Below are positions 30,212 through 41,174 of a stretch of DNA of 64,000 nucleotides, piece by piece. Position 1 is the first letter of the stretch; each line of letters begins with the position of its first letter. Where the stretch lies: assembly GCA_002682825.1 (NCBI GenBank), contig NOKP01000020.1, positions 186,001 through 250,000 on the forward strand, read 5' to 3'. A program made the position numbers and the translations under genes. Under the pieces are notes generated by a model that was given only the letters and a program-made list of their open reading frames with translations, did no database searches and had not been told where the DNA came from. The stretch is from Neonectria sp. B-13. Its lineage: Eukaryota > Ascomycota > Sordariomycetes > Hypocreales > Nectriaceae.

Positions 30212-32400
30212 CTGAGCTCACTGTCATCTGACGAGACATTGCAAAGTGGGTTGTGGAAGCAGCCTCCCCACTTGTCGGAGCTCTGTGCCCCGATCCTAGT
30301 ATAATGACGTAGGTGTGGGAGGGGCTTTCAGCACATGATAGGCTTGTCAGCTAGGAAAACTAATATCGCATAGAGAGGGGCTCCGAAAAGAGCCTCCGCA
30401 ATTCTGTTCGGTGTTTTAGGACCCGAGCTGACTTTTTCATGATTAACGGCCCGCGTCATTGCCGTAGTGGGGCCCGCTTCGGAGGAGTTGAAGAACACAT
30501 CGCCACTATCATTTTTGTTCACCCTTTTCTGCTTCAAAGTCCCATTCCTTGATTTTAGACCTGGCATCAAGGCTCCCAAGTACAAGCATCATTCCAAATC
30601 TTAAAAAATAATAACAAGCTTGTACGAAACGCTCGATTCAATCTCGTCACACAATTTCAAGTTAAAGTGATTATTATCATCTGAATGCAAATAATAACCT
30701 ACCCTACAACTGTGTTCAGCCAAACTTTCTGTTCCGAGTGAAATAACGACGCTGACCATCCTATATGATGATCTCTGTTCAAGCATGAAGCCGATGTGAT
30801 TTAAACTCATCGGTGCTTGCGACGCTGGAAACAAGTACGCAACAACCACAAAAACAAGGTCAACCGTGATCTCCAGCTTGCGGACCCAGCGAGGATGCTT
30901 CACAGTAAAGACAATCGTGATAATTCCAAAGGTTCAGTTCACAAGATACATTAGACTATTAACATTCCATCTCGCTTACTGTTCGTACATAAAAGGGGCT
31001 ATTAATGTGTGAAAATGCCCGTGGCCTAAGTAACCTTTCTCGGACGCTTGCCATACGCAAGAGAGACATGCGCCTGACGTAGTGGGGATAGATCGTAGCG
31101 CCAAGGTGTTTGGCCACAAGACGGCGTACATGCTGAGGATGCATAGTCTATTGGTATGAAAGATGTGTCGCAAGGAAGAAAATCGACCGGCGTTGCGTTT
31201 ATGATCCTTTGCTTGGGCAGCAAAGCTCCCCCGATTGACAAACCTGCCCGAGGCTACAAGACTGGGTCGCTCATCCATCTCAATTCTGGGTCAGCTACTC
31301 TTCATCATGTAAGTCCTAACCTTCCCCCCATGACTGTAGTCTTCTTCTATTTGCGTGCTGGACTGACGGCTCATTGTATTGACAACATCACCATGAATAA
31401 AAAATGGACACTACATGGAAAAGCAAAAAAGCATCCGCAAAAGTAATAGGATCCGGGGAGGGCAGAATTCCGCCACACACTGCGTCCCTGTAGTCCTCGA
31501 GATGAGCCGACTAGCCTAGGATCGTATTATTGTGCACGTTTAATAATTAGCGCATGATGTGACGAAAGAAAGATGCAATAGCTGGAACTCCGGGCCGAAG
31601 AGCCTCATCGCTACGTTGCCAAACCCCACTCCATGTCCGATAAATAGTACTGTATTCGTACATCGAGACATCGAAGTCAGATCTCCCTTGGCCCTGACTC
31701 CGTGGCGGAGCTCCCCTCAAGTCGTATGGGGCTACCAGGGTTTTGTTCGTGTGGTGGTATGGACGCCTGTCGTTGAGATTTTATCATCCTGCCTCTTTGG
31801 TATGGTCTGTGATGAGTAGTCTTGGTTAGGTCTTTGAATGGAATTGGCTAGCTATGTTGAATACGGTAGGCGCTCTTCTAAGAGGAATACGCGGAACTTG
31901 AAAAGTACACCGATAGCTCATTCGCCATTAAATCGAGTTGGGTCCCCGCTTAGAGCTGCGTTTCCTTTCTATACGCGTACGGAAATGACGGCATGCGCTA
32001 AGCCCCCCAGGAGATGTCAGTCCCTCTCGCCCTCGCTGTCGGTCTCGGATCCTGTTTCCACAGGATAAATGTCAAAGCCTAGCATAATTGCAGGGAGTTC
32101 CAAGCCAGCCAAACGACCGAATACGACCGAGGTGGCGTATAGACTAGCTTTCACAGGCCACCATGCGTCTTCGTCGGTGCGCCTGAAGGCAGAGTCGCCA
32201 GATCTTATCGTAGCTTAGCCCTTCTACGCGTATTTACCTTGCCGGACGCATAAGACCACATGTTGAGGACATGCGAATTATTGTGCAGGCAGAATACACT
32301 TAAACAACGGCTCCCCGTTGCAGTGCTCTTTGTTCGGTTCCTGTCAACACCTCACTCCAGCTACCTCGTTCACATTCCCGAACTCCCCTCCACCGCTAGA
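30212..32400. other. Gene-free 2.2 kb
   Basis: Short frames on both strands (for example 30601-30903 minus and 31156-31446 plus) have no motif, no signal peptide and no plausible splicing partners. The last part holds the promoter of the RTA1-like gene. Confidence 0.45.
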
Positions 32401-33325
32401 ATGCCGACTCTCGAGACGTACAATGGCTACCCGCTGTGGCGGTACATCCCCTCCCTACCAGCTGCCGTCGTCTTCACGGTGATATTTGGTCTCCTGACGG
32501 CCGCGCACTGTTGGAAGCTCTTTCGCCACAGGATGTGGTTCTGCATCCCCTTTGCCGTGGGTGGTTTATGTGAGTCTTATCCAGGATTTATGTCCTTTCA
32601 ATCAAGCTGACAGCGTCGCCCTCCCTCAAGTCGAAGTCATAGGCTACGTCGGCAGAGTCGCGGCACACAGCTCCACTGGCACTCTCATCCCCTACATTCT
32701 ACAATCCATTTTCCTCCTCATCGCCCCGATTCTCTTTGCCGCAACCCTTTACATGACGCTCGGTCGGGTCATCGTCGCCGTACATGGAGAGTCTTGCGCA
32801 ATGATTGCCCCGCGATGGCTCACTCGAATCTTCGTATTCGGCGACGTCTTCAGCTTTCTGATCCAGTCTAGTGGCGCCGGCCTCCGTGTCCAGGCAGGGA
32901 GCGGGAAGAGCAACTCAAATCCTAATCTGGGGTCCAACATCATCGTCGGCGGCTTGATTTTCCAGATTGCTGTCTTTGCCATCTATGTAATCACAGCCGT
33001 GCGTTTTCAACTCAAATTCCGCCGACACGAGGGTGCCAAGGAGATGCTGGATGTGCCGTGGCAGGGGTGTCTGAACATGCTCTACGTTACGTCAGCGTTT
33101 ATCATGGTCCGAAACATTTTCAGAGTTGCAGAGTATGCCATGGGGAGCGATGGATACTTGCTGGGCCACGAGTGGGGAGTTTATGTCTTTGATGCCTCAC
33201 TGATGACAATTACCATGACTTGGTTTTTCCTACGCTATCCGAGTCAGCTGAGCACCAGGAAGAATGCGGATGATGGAGTTGAGATGGCCGCTATGGAAAC
33301 TACATCGGAAGAGAGGACGAAATAA
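32401..33325 (+). CDS. RTA1-like multi-pass membrane protein (287 aa)
   Basis: Exons 32401-32569 and 32631-33325. Seven hydrophobic segments are visible, including AAVVFTVIFGLLTAAHCW, IPYILQSIFLLIAPILFAA and IIVGGLIFQIAVFAIYVI. Family markers are FEVIGYVGR, split at its Phe by the intron, and the FVFGDVFSFLIQSSGAGL segment. RTA1/RSB1 proteins are fungal lipid-translocating or stress-resistance membrane proteins; some confer resistance to toxic sterol inhibitors or long-chain bases when overexpressed. The C-terminus is a short charged cytosolic tail. No cluster partner is evident. Confidence 0.93.
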
Positions 33326-33699
33326 TGGAAGTGAGAGTAGCAGTCAAAGTTTGAAGTCGCTCAGCACAGAGGCGGCAATTTCGACTGTACCAGCTTTCAA
33401 CATTTGGATTCATAATTTTACTTCTTTACCTATAGCTGTCCTCGACACTTCACTAGTCAATTCGACTTTCAACTGCTAGATTATATGCCCTTACAATGGT
33501 CCATGAACGAGAATTGAGAACTTTATTAAGTCGAAACCTGCCTCCCCCAAAGCCTTCTGCCCAGTCAACTTTGTAAGTGCGTAACGCTGAATGTTTCGGC
33601 TCAATAGACAACTTATTAATTTATGGAATGCCGCGCTCAATACCGTTAGGTGTTTACACGGGTCACTTATAACAGCTTTAATCTCCCGATAAGCTGTCT
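33326..33699. other. Intergenic
   Basis: Trailer of the RTA1-like gene, with no coding signal. The start of the decarboxylase relic cannot be traced upstream of about 33700. Confidence 0.4.
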
Positions 33700-34733
33700 G
33701 GACTGACGTTGCCTTACCAGCTCTTCTGATACATCACGCAGCTGATGGTGGAAAGTATCTCCAGACTTGCGGCATGCATACTGTCTAGTCACCAGATGGC
33801 AAATGGACAAATTGGTCGAGCACGCGGGTGATGGTCTACTACAAAACCCACCTTGGTGGATTGGTTATCGGGCCTCAGCACATATGGCAGATTCATCACA
33901 TGTGGAAAAAGGAGGTAAAAGTATGCCGTGGGATTTAGCCTTTGGTGTGCCCTCTGCAGCGTAGTGGCTGCCAGCATGCTGCTCTCGGGGGCGGAGTACA
34001 TTGGTTCCCTAGCCAGTCCGCCTTTGGAGGTCGTCAAATGTGAGACGAGCGATCTTTTGGTTCCGGCCAGCTCTGAAATTGTCCTTGAGGGATACTGCTA
34101 TCTTTTCAGTATCCAACTGCGGTCGCTTGGCGGACGAGACCGTAAGTTGTCTGTCCCAATCCGCTGTAGAGCATACTGACTCTACAAGCACACGATGACT
34201 GGCTCTCTTGCAGCTGCTGAGATAGGGTTTCTGTTGAGATCTCAAAGTCTTCCTATTATCGAAGTCTTTTTTTCATCCGAGTCCAAAGTCACTTGGGTAG
34301 TTCTTCAGGTTGATACGAGTAAGCTTCGAGGTATGGAAACCACGCCAGAAACCTTCTTTCGCAACATTGGCGAGATTGTGTTTAACCACATGGCCGGCTG
34401 TAAAATCCACCGCCTAGTGGTTGTTGGTGATGACATTGATACATACAACGTCAAGGATGTGATCTGGGAGTTTTGCACAAGTTGTCGCCTTGTAACTGAG
34501 CCTTGTAACTGAGAGTACAATTTTGAGAACGTTCGTGGCTTCTCTCTAATTCCGTTCATGTCTCACGGTAAGGATAGTAAGACCATAGGAGGAAAGGCCG
34601 ATTCTAATTGCTTATTGCCTGTTGAGTACACCAACGGTAAGGACTGGGAGGCGGCTGATTTCAATGCGTCGTTTCCTGCAGATGTTCAGGCCAGAGTACT
34701 CGGAATGTGGGAGATCTACGGATATACCGAGTA
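33700..34733 (+). pseudogene. UbiD/FDC1-type decarboxylase relic (ferulate/cinnamate/sorbate decarboxylase family)
   Basis: Pieces of a prFMN-dependent UbiD-family decarboxylase appear in order. HHAADGGKYLQTCGMHTV is followed by an in-frame TAG where the family commonly has Gln, then [10 protein letters not shown] and [20 protein letters not shown]. After a frameshift comes [20 protein letters not shown], then LEG, where an internal deletion joins to [18 protein letters not shown] sequence. Next come [20 protein letters not shown] and [17 protein letters not shown]. After an in-frame stop (TGA near 34510) the frame continues with FENVRGFSLIPFMSHG and KDWEAADFNASFPADV to a final TAG at 34731-34733. 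The N-terminal half is absent. Several stops, shifts and deletions make it non-functional. Family assignment from this ordered motif set is firm. Confidence 0.85.
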
Positions 34734-35117
34734 GAAAGGCGGTTTCAGAATGCTCGCATGGTGGTGGTAGGAATGCATTTGCGAGTTTTATTGTGATATA
34801 GTATTGGACGAAGAAATCCACACGATTTATTTCTAGTACATCAGGAACTAGTTGGAGAAGTCTACAGGTTCTGGACATTAATCCAATATGAAAGAGTCAA
34901 ATGCATCCAAAGGGGCGATACCGTCATTGAAAGACTGAAACCAATCCTAATCATCCCAAAACCTGCATCTTCATTAGTAATCTATGCAGTTGTGAGATGT
35001 GGTGACTTAAGTACTCCGGTTGATTGCAACATCCGCCGTTGAAGATACCTCCGCATCATCAAGAAGCGTAATCATCTTGGCCGAGCGACCCGAAGAGATG
35101 TCGCGGTTCGTCTCTGG

Positions 35118-36170
35118 GTTTTAGTCCTGGTCTACTATCTGTTTCAGCTTCTGAATTGCATTGAGTGCTCTTTTGTGGGCAGGAGAAAGGTGGTGCGAGG
35201 TCGAGGCGGCTCCTGCGCCATAATCAGACTCCGTGTCTGCTTTTGAGAGACTCTCAATTAACTCAGTTTGAAGCTTGCGAGTATTAGCAGTGTTTCTTGT
35301 TTCCTTCATCAAGCTTAACGAAAGGACGAATGATAGTCGGTTTTGAATGGACGCCTAAGATCGACTTGAATAGCCAGCAATGTATCGCAGACGAACGTAC
35401 GCCTTGGCGCCACGTCTCAGAGGGGTTTGAACCCGATTGAGCACATCAGCGTCGTTGAAAACCCCCACACCAGGCAGGTCGGTGCCAGATATGAATGGGC
35501 GACAAAGGGTGACCATCACCAAGTTCTTGTAAAGAGTAAATGCAGAATACTCTTCGACCTGTTGTAGATATGCAAGATGATCGATCTTTCTGATATGCCG
35601 ATAAGCATTGTTGAGTAACTCCACGGCCTCAAATAGAGACGCAATATCACAGCTAGCCCTAGTGTTTGATTTCGTATTAGGTATTGCAAGGAAATGTAGC
35701 ACAGCCAATTCATGGCGGGGCAGTATTCGAGGCCCCCGTTCCCTGAAGCAGCATTCAAGTCAACGAGATCGTCTTTGCAATCCATATCGTAAGAACTTGG
35801 GGAAAAAAGCCAAGGAGAGCAAAGAGTCTTGCCAAACGATGGCCATGCTTTTACCAAGGTCCGCTTGAGTTTGACATATAAAGGAACGGCAAGTGGTACC
35901 GAAGGCATGACTATTCTCGGGTGATAACGAAGAATGTGGGCGTCTCCCCAATGTCCTGTGGACCCCCAAGAATTGAACTAAGATCCATGTCTACTTACTG
36001 TGATTCTGGGATACTTGGGACCGATGATCTGAGGGCAAGTCTGAAAACTGCGCCCCTGACGCAAGTATTGCATGTAAAAGGGATGTCCATTGGCACTCAT
36101 GTAAGGACTGAGGGGTATTGCTATCTGTGCCAGTTTCCCGGCCGTCACAGTGATAATTAATAGCTGCATG
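35118..36170 (-). pseudogene. Relic of a fungal_trans regulator (C-terminal part)
   Basis: On the minus strand, frames in succession give YDMDCKDDLVDLNAASGNGG, LEYCPAMNW, then IASLFEAVELLNNAYRHIRK, LYKNLVMVTLCRPFISG, RRGAKAYVRLRYIAGYSSRS-stop and LSPAHKRALNAIQKLKQIVD. The order and tone (GLEYCPAMNW, NLVMVTLCRPF) are those of the middle homology region of Zn2Cys6 regulators. No zinc cluster is found upstream, and frames are broken. It lies convergent to the UbiD relic. In Aspergillus the sorbate/cinnamate decarboxylase genes are linked to such a regulator (sdrA), so this may be the matching regulator relic; that identity is inference. Confidence 0.55.
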
Positions 36171-36869
36171 CTTGACTTATTTAAATTACAAGGTACTACA
36201 TCGAAAGTTTCTGTCAGTTGTCCCGTGTATGTGGGTTCTAGCAGGCTGCATGCTCATATCATGTTACATTACCAAAGTCATCTTTCCCCTATGTATCTGA
36301 CTTCGACGTCTAGAACCCGGGGTTTACGGCCGACCACACTTCCACTAGACTCCCATTCGAAGAAATGAAGTGAAGAATCAATGATCCCAGGCTCGGCCAT
36401 GACAATCATTTGATTGGACTGAATATTACTGGGTGCCCTGCGATAAAACAATGGCCTCGCGCTTAAGTTCGCAATCCCGGCCTATTGGACATCGTATTCG
36501 TACGGCGACGAATCCATCGTCGGGCATTTGTAATCACTCAGGTCTAACCTCACAAGGCAATTTTTGCCCAGTGGCGTAAGCTAGTTTTAGCTGATGAGGC
36601 TTGGCTTCCCCGTTCATCAAGGCGGCATATCAACGCCGTATGGGAACCCGCAGTGCATCCGTTATCTGGCGACGAATCAAGCTAGTGCAGATACTCATAT
36701 CCAAGGCAATCAATACGGTACCATTGTCGGGCGGATATATAAGTACGCAATTGAGCCCGAGTAATCGGGGACCTCTGTCAGAAACCAACGGGCCTAGCAC
36801 TCGTAGCGATATCTTACATTTACAACCATACCATCACTATTCCGTATACACCTTGGTCATCTAAACAAG
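36171..36869. other. Promoter side of the FMN-binding protein gene
   Basis: No gene seen. A TATATAA element at 36736-36742 precedes the next gene. Confidence 0.45.
36736..36742 (+). promoter_or_regulatory. TATA element of the FMN-binding protein gene
   Basis: TATATAA 134 bp upstream of the ATG at 36870. Confidence 0.5.
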
Positions 36870-37682
36870 ATGGGTTCTTACAACTTGGTGTACCCCAAGG
36901 ATGCAACCAACACCGTCAAGCGATACAATGCCCACGCGGTTTACGCTCTCGAGACCATCCATCAAATCGTCAACACCTGCCAAATTCTGCACGTGTCTTT
37001 CAATACTTCGTCCCAACCATTCCCAGTGACTCTTCCAATGATTGGGCTAATGGGCTCTTTCGACCGCCCCAGCGCTGATCTTGGCGACCCTCTTGAGCTT
37101 TACCTGCACGGTTATGTCTCTTCCCGGATGATGAACACTTGCAAGAATAGTGATAGCGGCGAGGCTGACGGCGGAGAGCATCAGGGACTGCCCGTCTGTA
37201 TCTCCGCATCCCATGTCGATGGTCTGGTTCTCACTCTCGCCTCATATTCTCACAACTACAACTACCGCTCAACTGTCCTCTTTGGATATGCCACCCACGT
37301 TGAAGATGATGCCGAGAAGCTCTATGCAATGGAGCTCATCACGAATAGCGTTGTGCCGGACCGTTGGCGCCATACCCGTCTGCCACCAACAAAGGCAGAG
37401 ATCCAGAGCACTGGCATCCTCAAGGTCCGCATCGCGTCTGGCAGTGCCAAAATCAGTGCCGGTCAAGCCCATGACGATAAAACCGATATGGGGAACGAGG
37501 CTATGCTTGATTCTACCTGGACGGGGGTACTCCCCATCTATCAAAGTATGGGGGAACCGGTGCCTAGCCCATATAACCGGGTTGGCGTCCCGGCCTATGT
37601 CTCCGAGTTTGTTGGCGATTTTAACACAGATAATACCCAATTGTCTCTTGATGCAGCCAAGGGAGAAAGACGTGCGTTGTAA
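36870..37682 (+). CDS. FMN-binding split-barrel (pyridoxamine 5'-phosphate oxidase-like) protein (270 aa)
   Basis: Single exon. The protein begins MGSYNLVYPKDATNTVKRYN and contains AVYALETIHQIVNTCQILHV, a domain core with LPMIGLMGSF and LELYLHGYVSSRM, then ISASHVDGLVLTLASYSHNY, NYRSTVLFGYATHVED and ELITNSVVPDRW. This set matches the flavin-nucleotide-binding/Pyridox_ox_2 group of FMN-binding split barrels. Such proteins are usually about 220-280 residues. Most have no proven reaction; FMN- or F420-type reductase or heme-related roles are known in relatives. A Gly/Glu-rich insert lies at about 95-104. The nearby genes are relics, so context does not help. Confidence 0.85.
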   Translation: MGSYNLVYPKDATNTVKRYNAHAVYALETIHQIVNTCQILHVSFNTSSQPFPVTLPMIGLMGSFDRPSADLGDPLELYLHGYVSSRMMNTCKNSDSGEADGGEHQGLPVCISASHVDGLVLTLASYSHNYNYRSTVLFGYATHVEDDAEKLYAMELITNSVVPDRWRHTRLPPTKAEIQSTGILKVRIASGSAKISAGQAHDDKTDMGNEAMLDSTWTGVLPIYQSMGEPVPSPYNRVGVPAYVSEFVGDFNTDNTQLSLDAAKGERRAL

Positions 37683-38013
37683 AGAAATGATGGACGGGAT
37701 GAAATATTGAATATTTGTCACAATCAACAGGGTAGGGAGATTGTGCTGGCTGTGGTTCTAGTAGTATTGATATAGGTATGAATAGTATATCCACTCAAAA
37801 TACGATTTCATTTTATCCACGAAGAGTGACAGTGGTGAAAAGAACCCTCGTCGTCCAGATACCAATAATTGGAGGCATCAAGACAACTTGATTAATTCTC
37901 TAAGCATTTTCTTTGCCGTTCTAGGCTTAGAGCTTAGGGGCTTTCATAAAACAAATTAAGGCTACCATTTAACGCAGCAAGTAACCATTTGTGCTAATCG
38001 AACAAAAACGGCC
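37683..38013. other. Intergenic
   Basis: Trailer of the FMN-binding protein gene; AT-rich, with no coding signal. Confidence 0.4.
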
Positions 38014-38460
38014 ATGACCGACACATGTTTTGCCATGGGTCTTGCTGCCAAAACTCCTCTAAGGCGGGTGGGGTGGTTACGCACCACAAAGACACTGCCT
38101 CGTACGTTCTCTCCGATGGTGAGCTGCAGCCATACCGAGGCTTCGCTAGTGATGCTGTAGTAATCTGGTTGAGCGCAAAATACCCCGCGGAACTCGTCAA
38201 CAAAGATCCAGTTGGGACCAATCCGACCACTTACACCAGGGACTCCTTGATTCAAGTTGTGACTTTTCCACCAAGTGCTCGCAGACATAACCATAGAACC
38301 GCGTCACTAAACTGCGGAATTATATTTGACGGCGAATTAGAGACGATTCTTTAGGATGGAACGAGGATAATAGTCCGAGCTAGCGATGTAGTTGTTAGAT
38401 AAGCTTGAAGTGCTTTAGCTCTCTGGATCTGAAATTCTAATGATGGATGCTAGACTATGC
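38014..38460 (+). pseudogene. Cupin-domain protein, pseudogene with frameshift and several stops
   Basis: An ATG at 38014 opens MTDTCFAMGLAAKTPLRRV. A duplication-type shift at a GTGG repeat near 38070 then moves to the frame VVTHHKDTASYVLSDGELQP, which continues with TRDSLIQVVTFPPSARRHNH and RTASLNCGIIFDGELETIL. This is the N-terminal part of a fungal cupin protein (about 170-190 residues normally), whose beta-barrel motif continues DGTRIIVRASDVVV after an in-frame TAG. Further TAA, TGA, TGA and TAG codons interrupt the remaining C-terminal part (ALWI-stop-NSNDGC). All stops could come from CAG, CAA or CGA by C-to-T change. Non-functional; substrate unknown. Confidence 0.7.
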
Positions 38461-39095
38461 ATTAGTGGACCAATCTTATAGACAAACCTGCGTTTTTAAT
38501 ATTTTTACTTTTGTCAGCTCAAAAGCAAACTGTGGATGGGTTGACGTGGGTGAGTTTGGTGTAGCAGAGAAATAACTTTCTCAAGATTAAAGAGACATCA
38601 ATCCAATTATATAAATCGCGGTACAGATTAGACTCCTGTACGAAACTCTTTGTGCAGAGATCGGAGTTCCACAGCTGCCATAAGAGATTACCGTCTTAGA
38701 TTTTGTCGATACGCCTGTCAAAACCATTTCTATAATTGACTTGCAGAAAAACGTCGCCCTCATCACCAGCAACCCCAAGTCGCCCAAGATCTGCGCGGCT
38801 GATCAAAGCCCTAGCTAATTGGATTTTCATGTTACTGTGGTCGTGAAATACCATCAAGAATAAAGGATTAATTAAATTACGTCAACATTGGGGTTGTACA
38901 TGTCAATACGTGAATTTGCAGTATTCAATGCGTGCAGGTTCTTGACACACAGGACGAACTAACAAACCTACCCTATAGAGAAAATGATTTAGATGCTATA
39001 GTACTAACGTGTGTACGAGCTAGGTTTTTATTATCATCACCTTGATCTATTTATCTTGATGGGCTCTTCTATATATGAAGCGGGATCCAGGCAGT
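38461..39095. other. AT-rich intergenic
   Basis: No supported gene. A 66-residue minus frame (38587-38787) has no motif. Confidence 0.4.
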
Positions 39096-39766
39096 TCAAA
39101 TACCATCGCTGAGTGCCCGATACATAGGGACAATATCGGATTCGGTCTCGCTCCCAAGCCTCTTCTCAATAAACCCAAACTTCTGGTACAATAACATACC
39201 CGCTTGACTCGCATCCACGTACAACTCAACACCATTTTTATCTGCAAGATCACAACCCCATTTAACAAGCATTGAGCCAGCACCTCGCCTTTGATAATCC
39301 GGATGTGTGACGAGAGTGTCAAGATCTATTCGTGATTAGCAGGCCTCCGTGATAAAACCAGGGACCTCTCACAGTAATGCTCTTTCTGAGGATCCATCAC
39401 TTGCTGTCTTTGGTTTTCCAGTCTCTCAAGGAAAGAATCGCATGCTTGAATGGGCATGTCTTCGTTCCAGGGGGGATACCGAGGTCCTCTCAACTTGGGC
39501 GTAGCCAAGTCCCACTTCGCATAAGCCGCTATTCGCAGTCGACCATGGCTGTCCTTAGATGCAGGGTCGACTACTTTGATGTAATGCTGAAAAGTCTTGT
39601 TCAGAATATCGTGGCGGTTGGCATCGTCCCACCACTTGCGCACGCCTGGAGTGTCAGGCCACAAGCGCCGCACCCCGGGGTCTGTAAATGCGGCATACCA
39701 CAGCTCAGTAAGAGCAGGTACGTCGTCTAAAGTCGCTCCCTCGAGTACAAGAGGACTCAAGGTCAT
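39096..39766 (-). CDS. GNAT-family N-acetyltransferase (207 aa)
   Basis: Exons 39373-39766 and 39096-39325. The start MTLSPLVLEGATLDDVPALT leads into a typical GNAT strand-helix (LTELWYAAFTDPGVRRLWPD). The acetyl-CoA site is LVTHPDYQRRGAGSMLVKWG, with the RxxGxG/A P-loop, followed by LYVDASQAGMLLYQKFGF and YRALSDGI. The intron (39326-39372) uses GTGAGA/TAG and joins HYY to LDTL; unspliced, the P-loop is lost. Substrate unknown; fungal members acetylate amines, amino acids or small xenobiotics. No lesions seen. Confidence 0.9.
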
Positions 39767-41174
39767 CTTGGCGAGTAGCAGTTGCTTGGGTTGAAAGAAT
39801 GTTTCTTTGGTGACGACGTGCCAGAGTTAAGATGACTCGAAATCAGGTTGCACGGAGGATGGATCAATGAGTGGAATTTATTATGCCAGGGAAGAGTAAC
39901 CCTACCTTATAGGGCCAATCAGCGGCAAAACCGTTGACCACATTGCTGCTGTCTCTTTCCTCATGCTGGCCCACCCCTGCGACAAAATTTTCCCTTGGTC
40001 TCTCTCGGTTTTAATTATCATTTTGGTTCAAATTCCCTTTAACATCACATTGCTACATTGCTACTTATATCGCCCGAACCGTCTCTTATAAGCTAAGCCA
40101 CATGGGTCAATTCTTTTGAACTCCAGAACTTCCCTGGCTAGCTTCAACGCAAATGTTCCATGCCAGCCTCCAGCATGATATGGGACGACAATACGTATAC
40201 CTGCAATGCCTGTACCTCCTAAGCTCCTGGGTCTTGCAGCTCAGAACACCAGCCGGGAGATCCTGCTTGCACATCCTACGTAACGGACATCCCATGTTCA
40301 GCGAATCGCAGAGCATCTATCCAATTTCGTCTCTTGATTCCGTAAAATAAATTCCCGGTCTTCCTTTTGAGGCTTATAACTTCATCAACACGCGAACGAA
40401 TCAGGCAGGGACATTGCAGCCATGGCGTGCCTGCGCCGCAGTCTGAACTGATGCAGGGGATTGATTCCGTCGAGGGATAAGCGCTTATTAAGTCAAGGTA
40501 CAGATCCTGAATATTGGAATGAACCAGGGCTAAGATCGTTAGGGTGCCAAATTCCACATTGAGTTCGTTTCGTGCGTCGCGTACTTACGACGCATGCGAC
40601 GTTGTGGCTTTCGGCTGATGTGACTGACTGTTGGTTGACATGCCGTGGTTGACATGCCGCTGTTGGTTGTTAGTTGCTAGCTTGCGCCCGGCTGTGGTAG
40701 GCCCGAAAGTTAGCTTCCCCTAGCCTGGAACCTGGCAGCGGCAGGGGCCGCCAAGCGGGCTGAGCGGTAGATCGACGACGAGTCTGGAAGCTGGATGGTG
40801 TCGTATAAACCAGGGTAGACCTGGTCAAGGCGGACCGGGTGCCGGTGACCCGCCAGGGGGAGACTCGGTAGCAGGGGTAGTCGTTCCGGCAATTCCTGTG
40901 ATCGGGGGTTTGTTTGACGAACCGTCAATGGCAAAGTCAAACGAGACTTGTCCTGCTTGTCACATGGTATTGACTTCCTGTGCTTCGGGTGTTTGGGAGG
41001 GCGCAGAGGATGCAACGTTCATGCATGTATGTATCTCGATTTGACTCTGCCGGTAAGAAACCGTGTGGCTGCCCGATGACAGAAGACGCCGTACTTGATT
41101 AGCTATGCACCACCTCACCTGTTTAATTTCTTGCTCTTGCGTGGCTTCAAGTCTACGACATCGACACCGTCAAC
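39767..41174. other. Gene-free 1.4 kb upstream of the rhodopsin-like gene
   Basis: Short frames on both strands without motifs. It is the divergent space between the GNAT gene and the membrane-protein gene. Confidence 0.45.
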
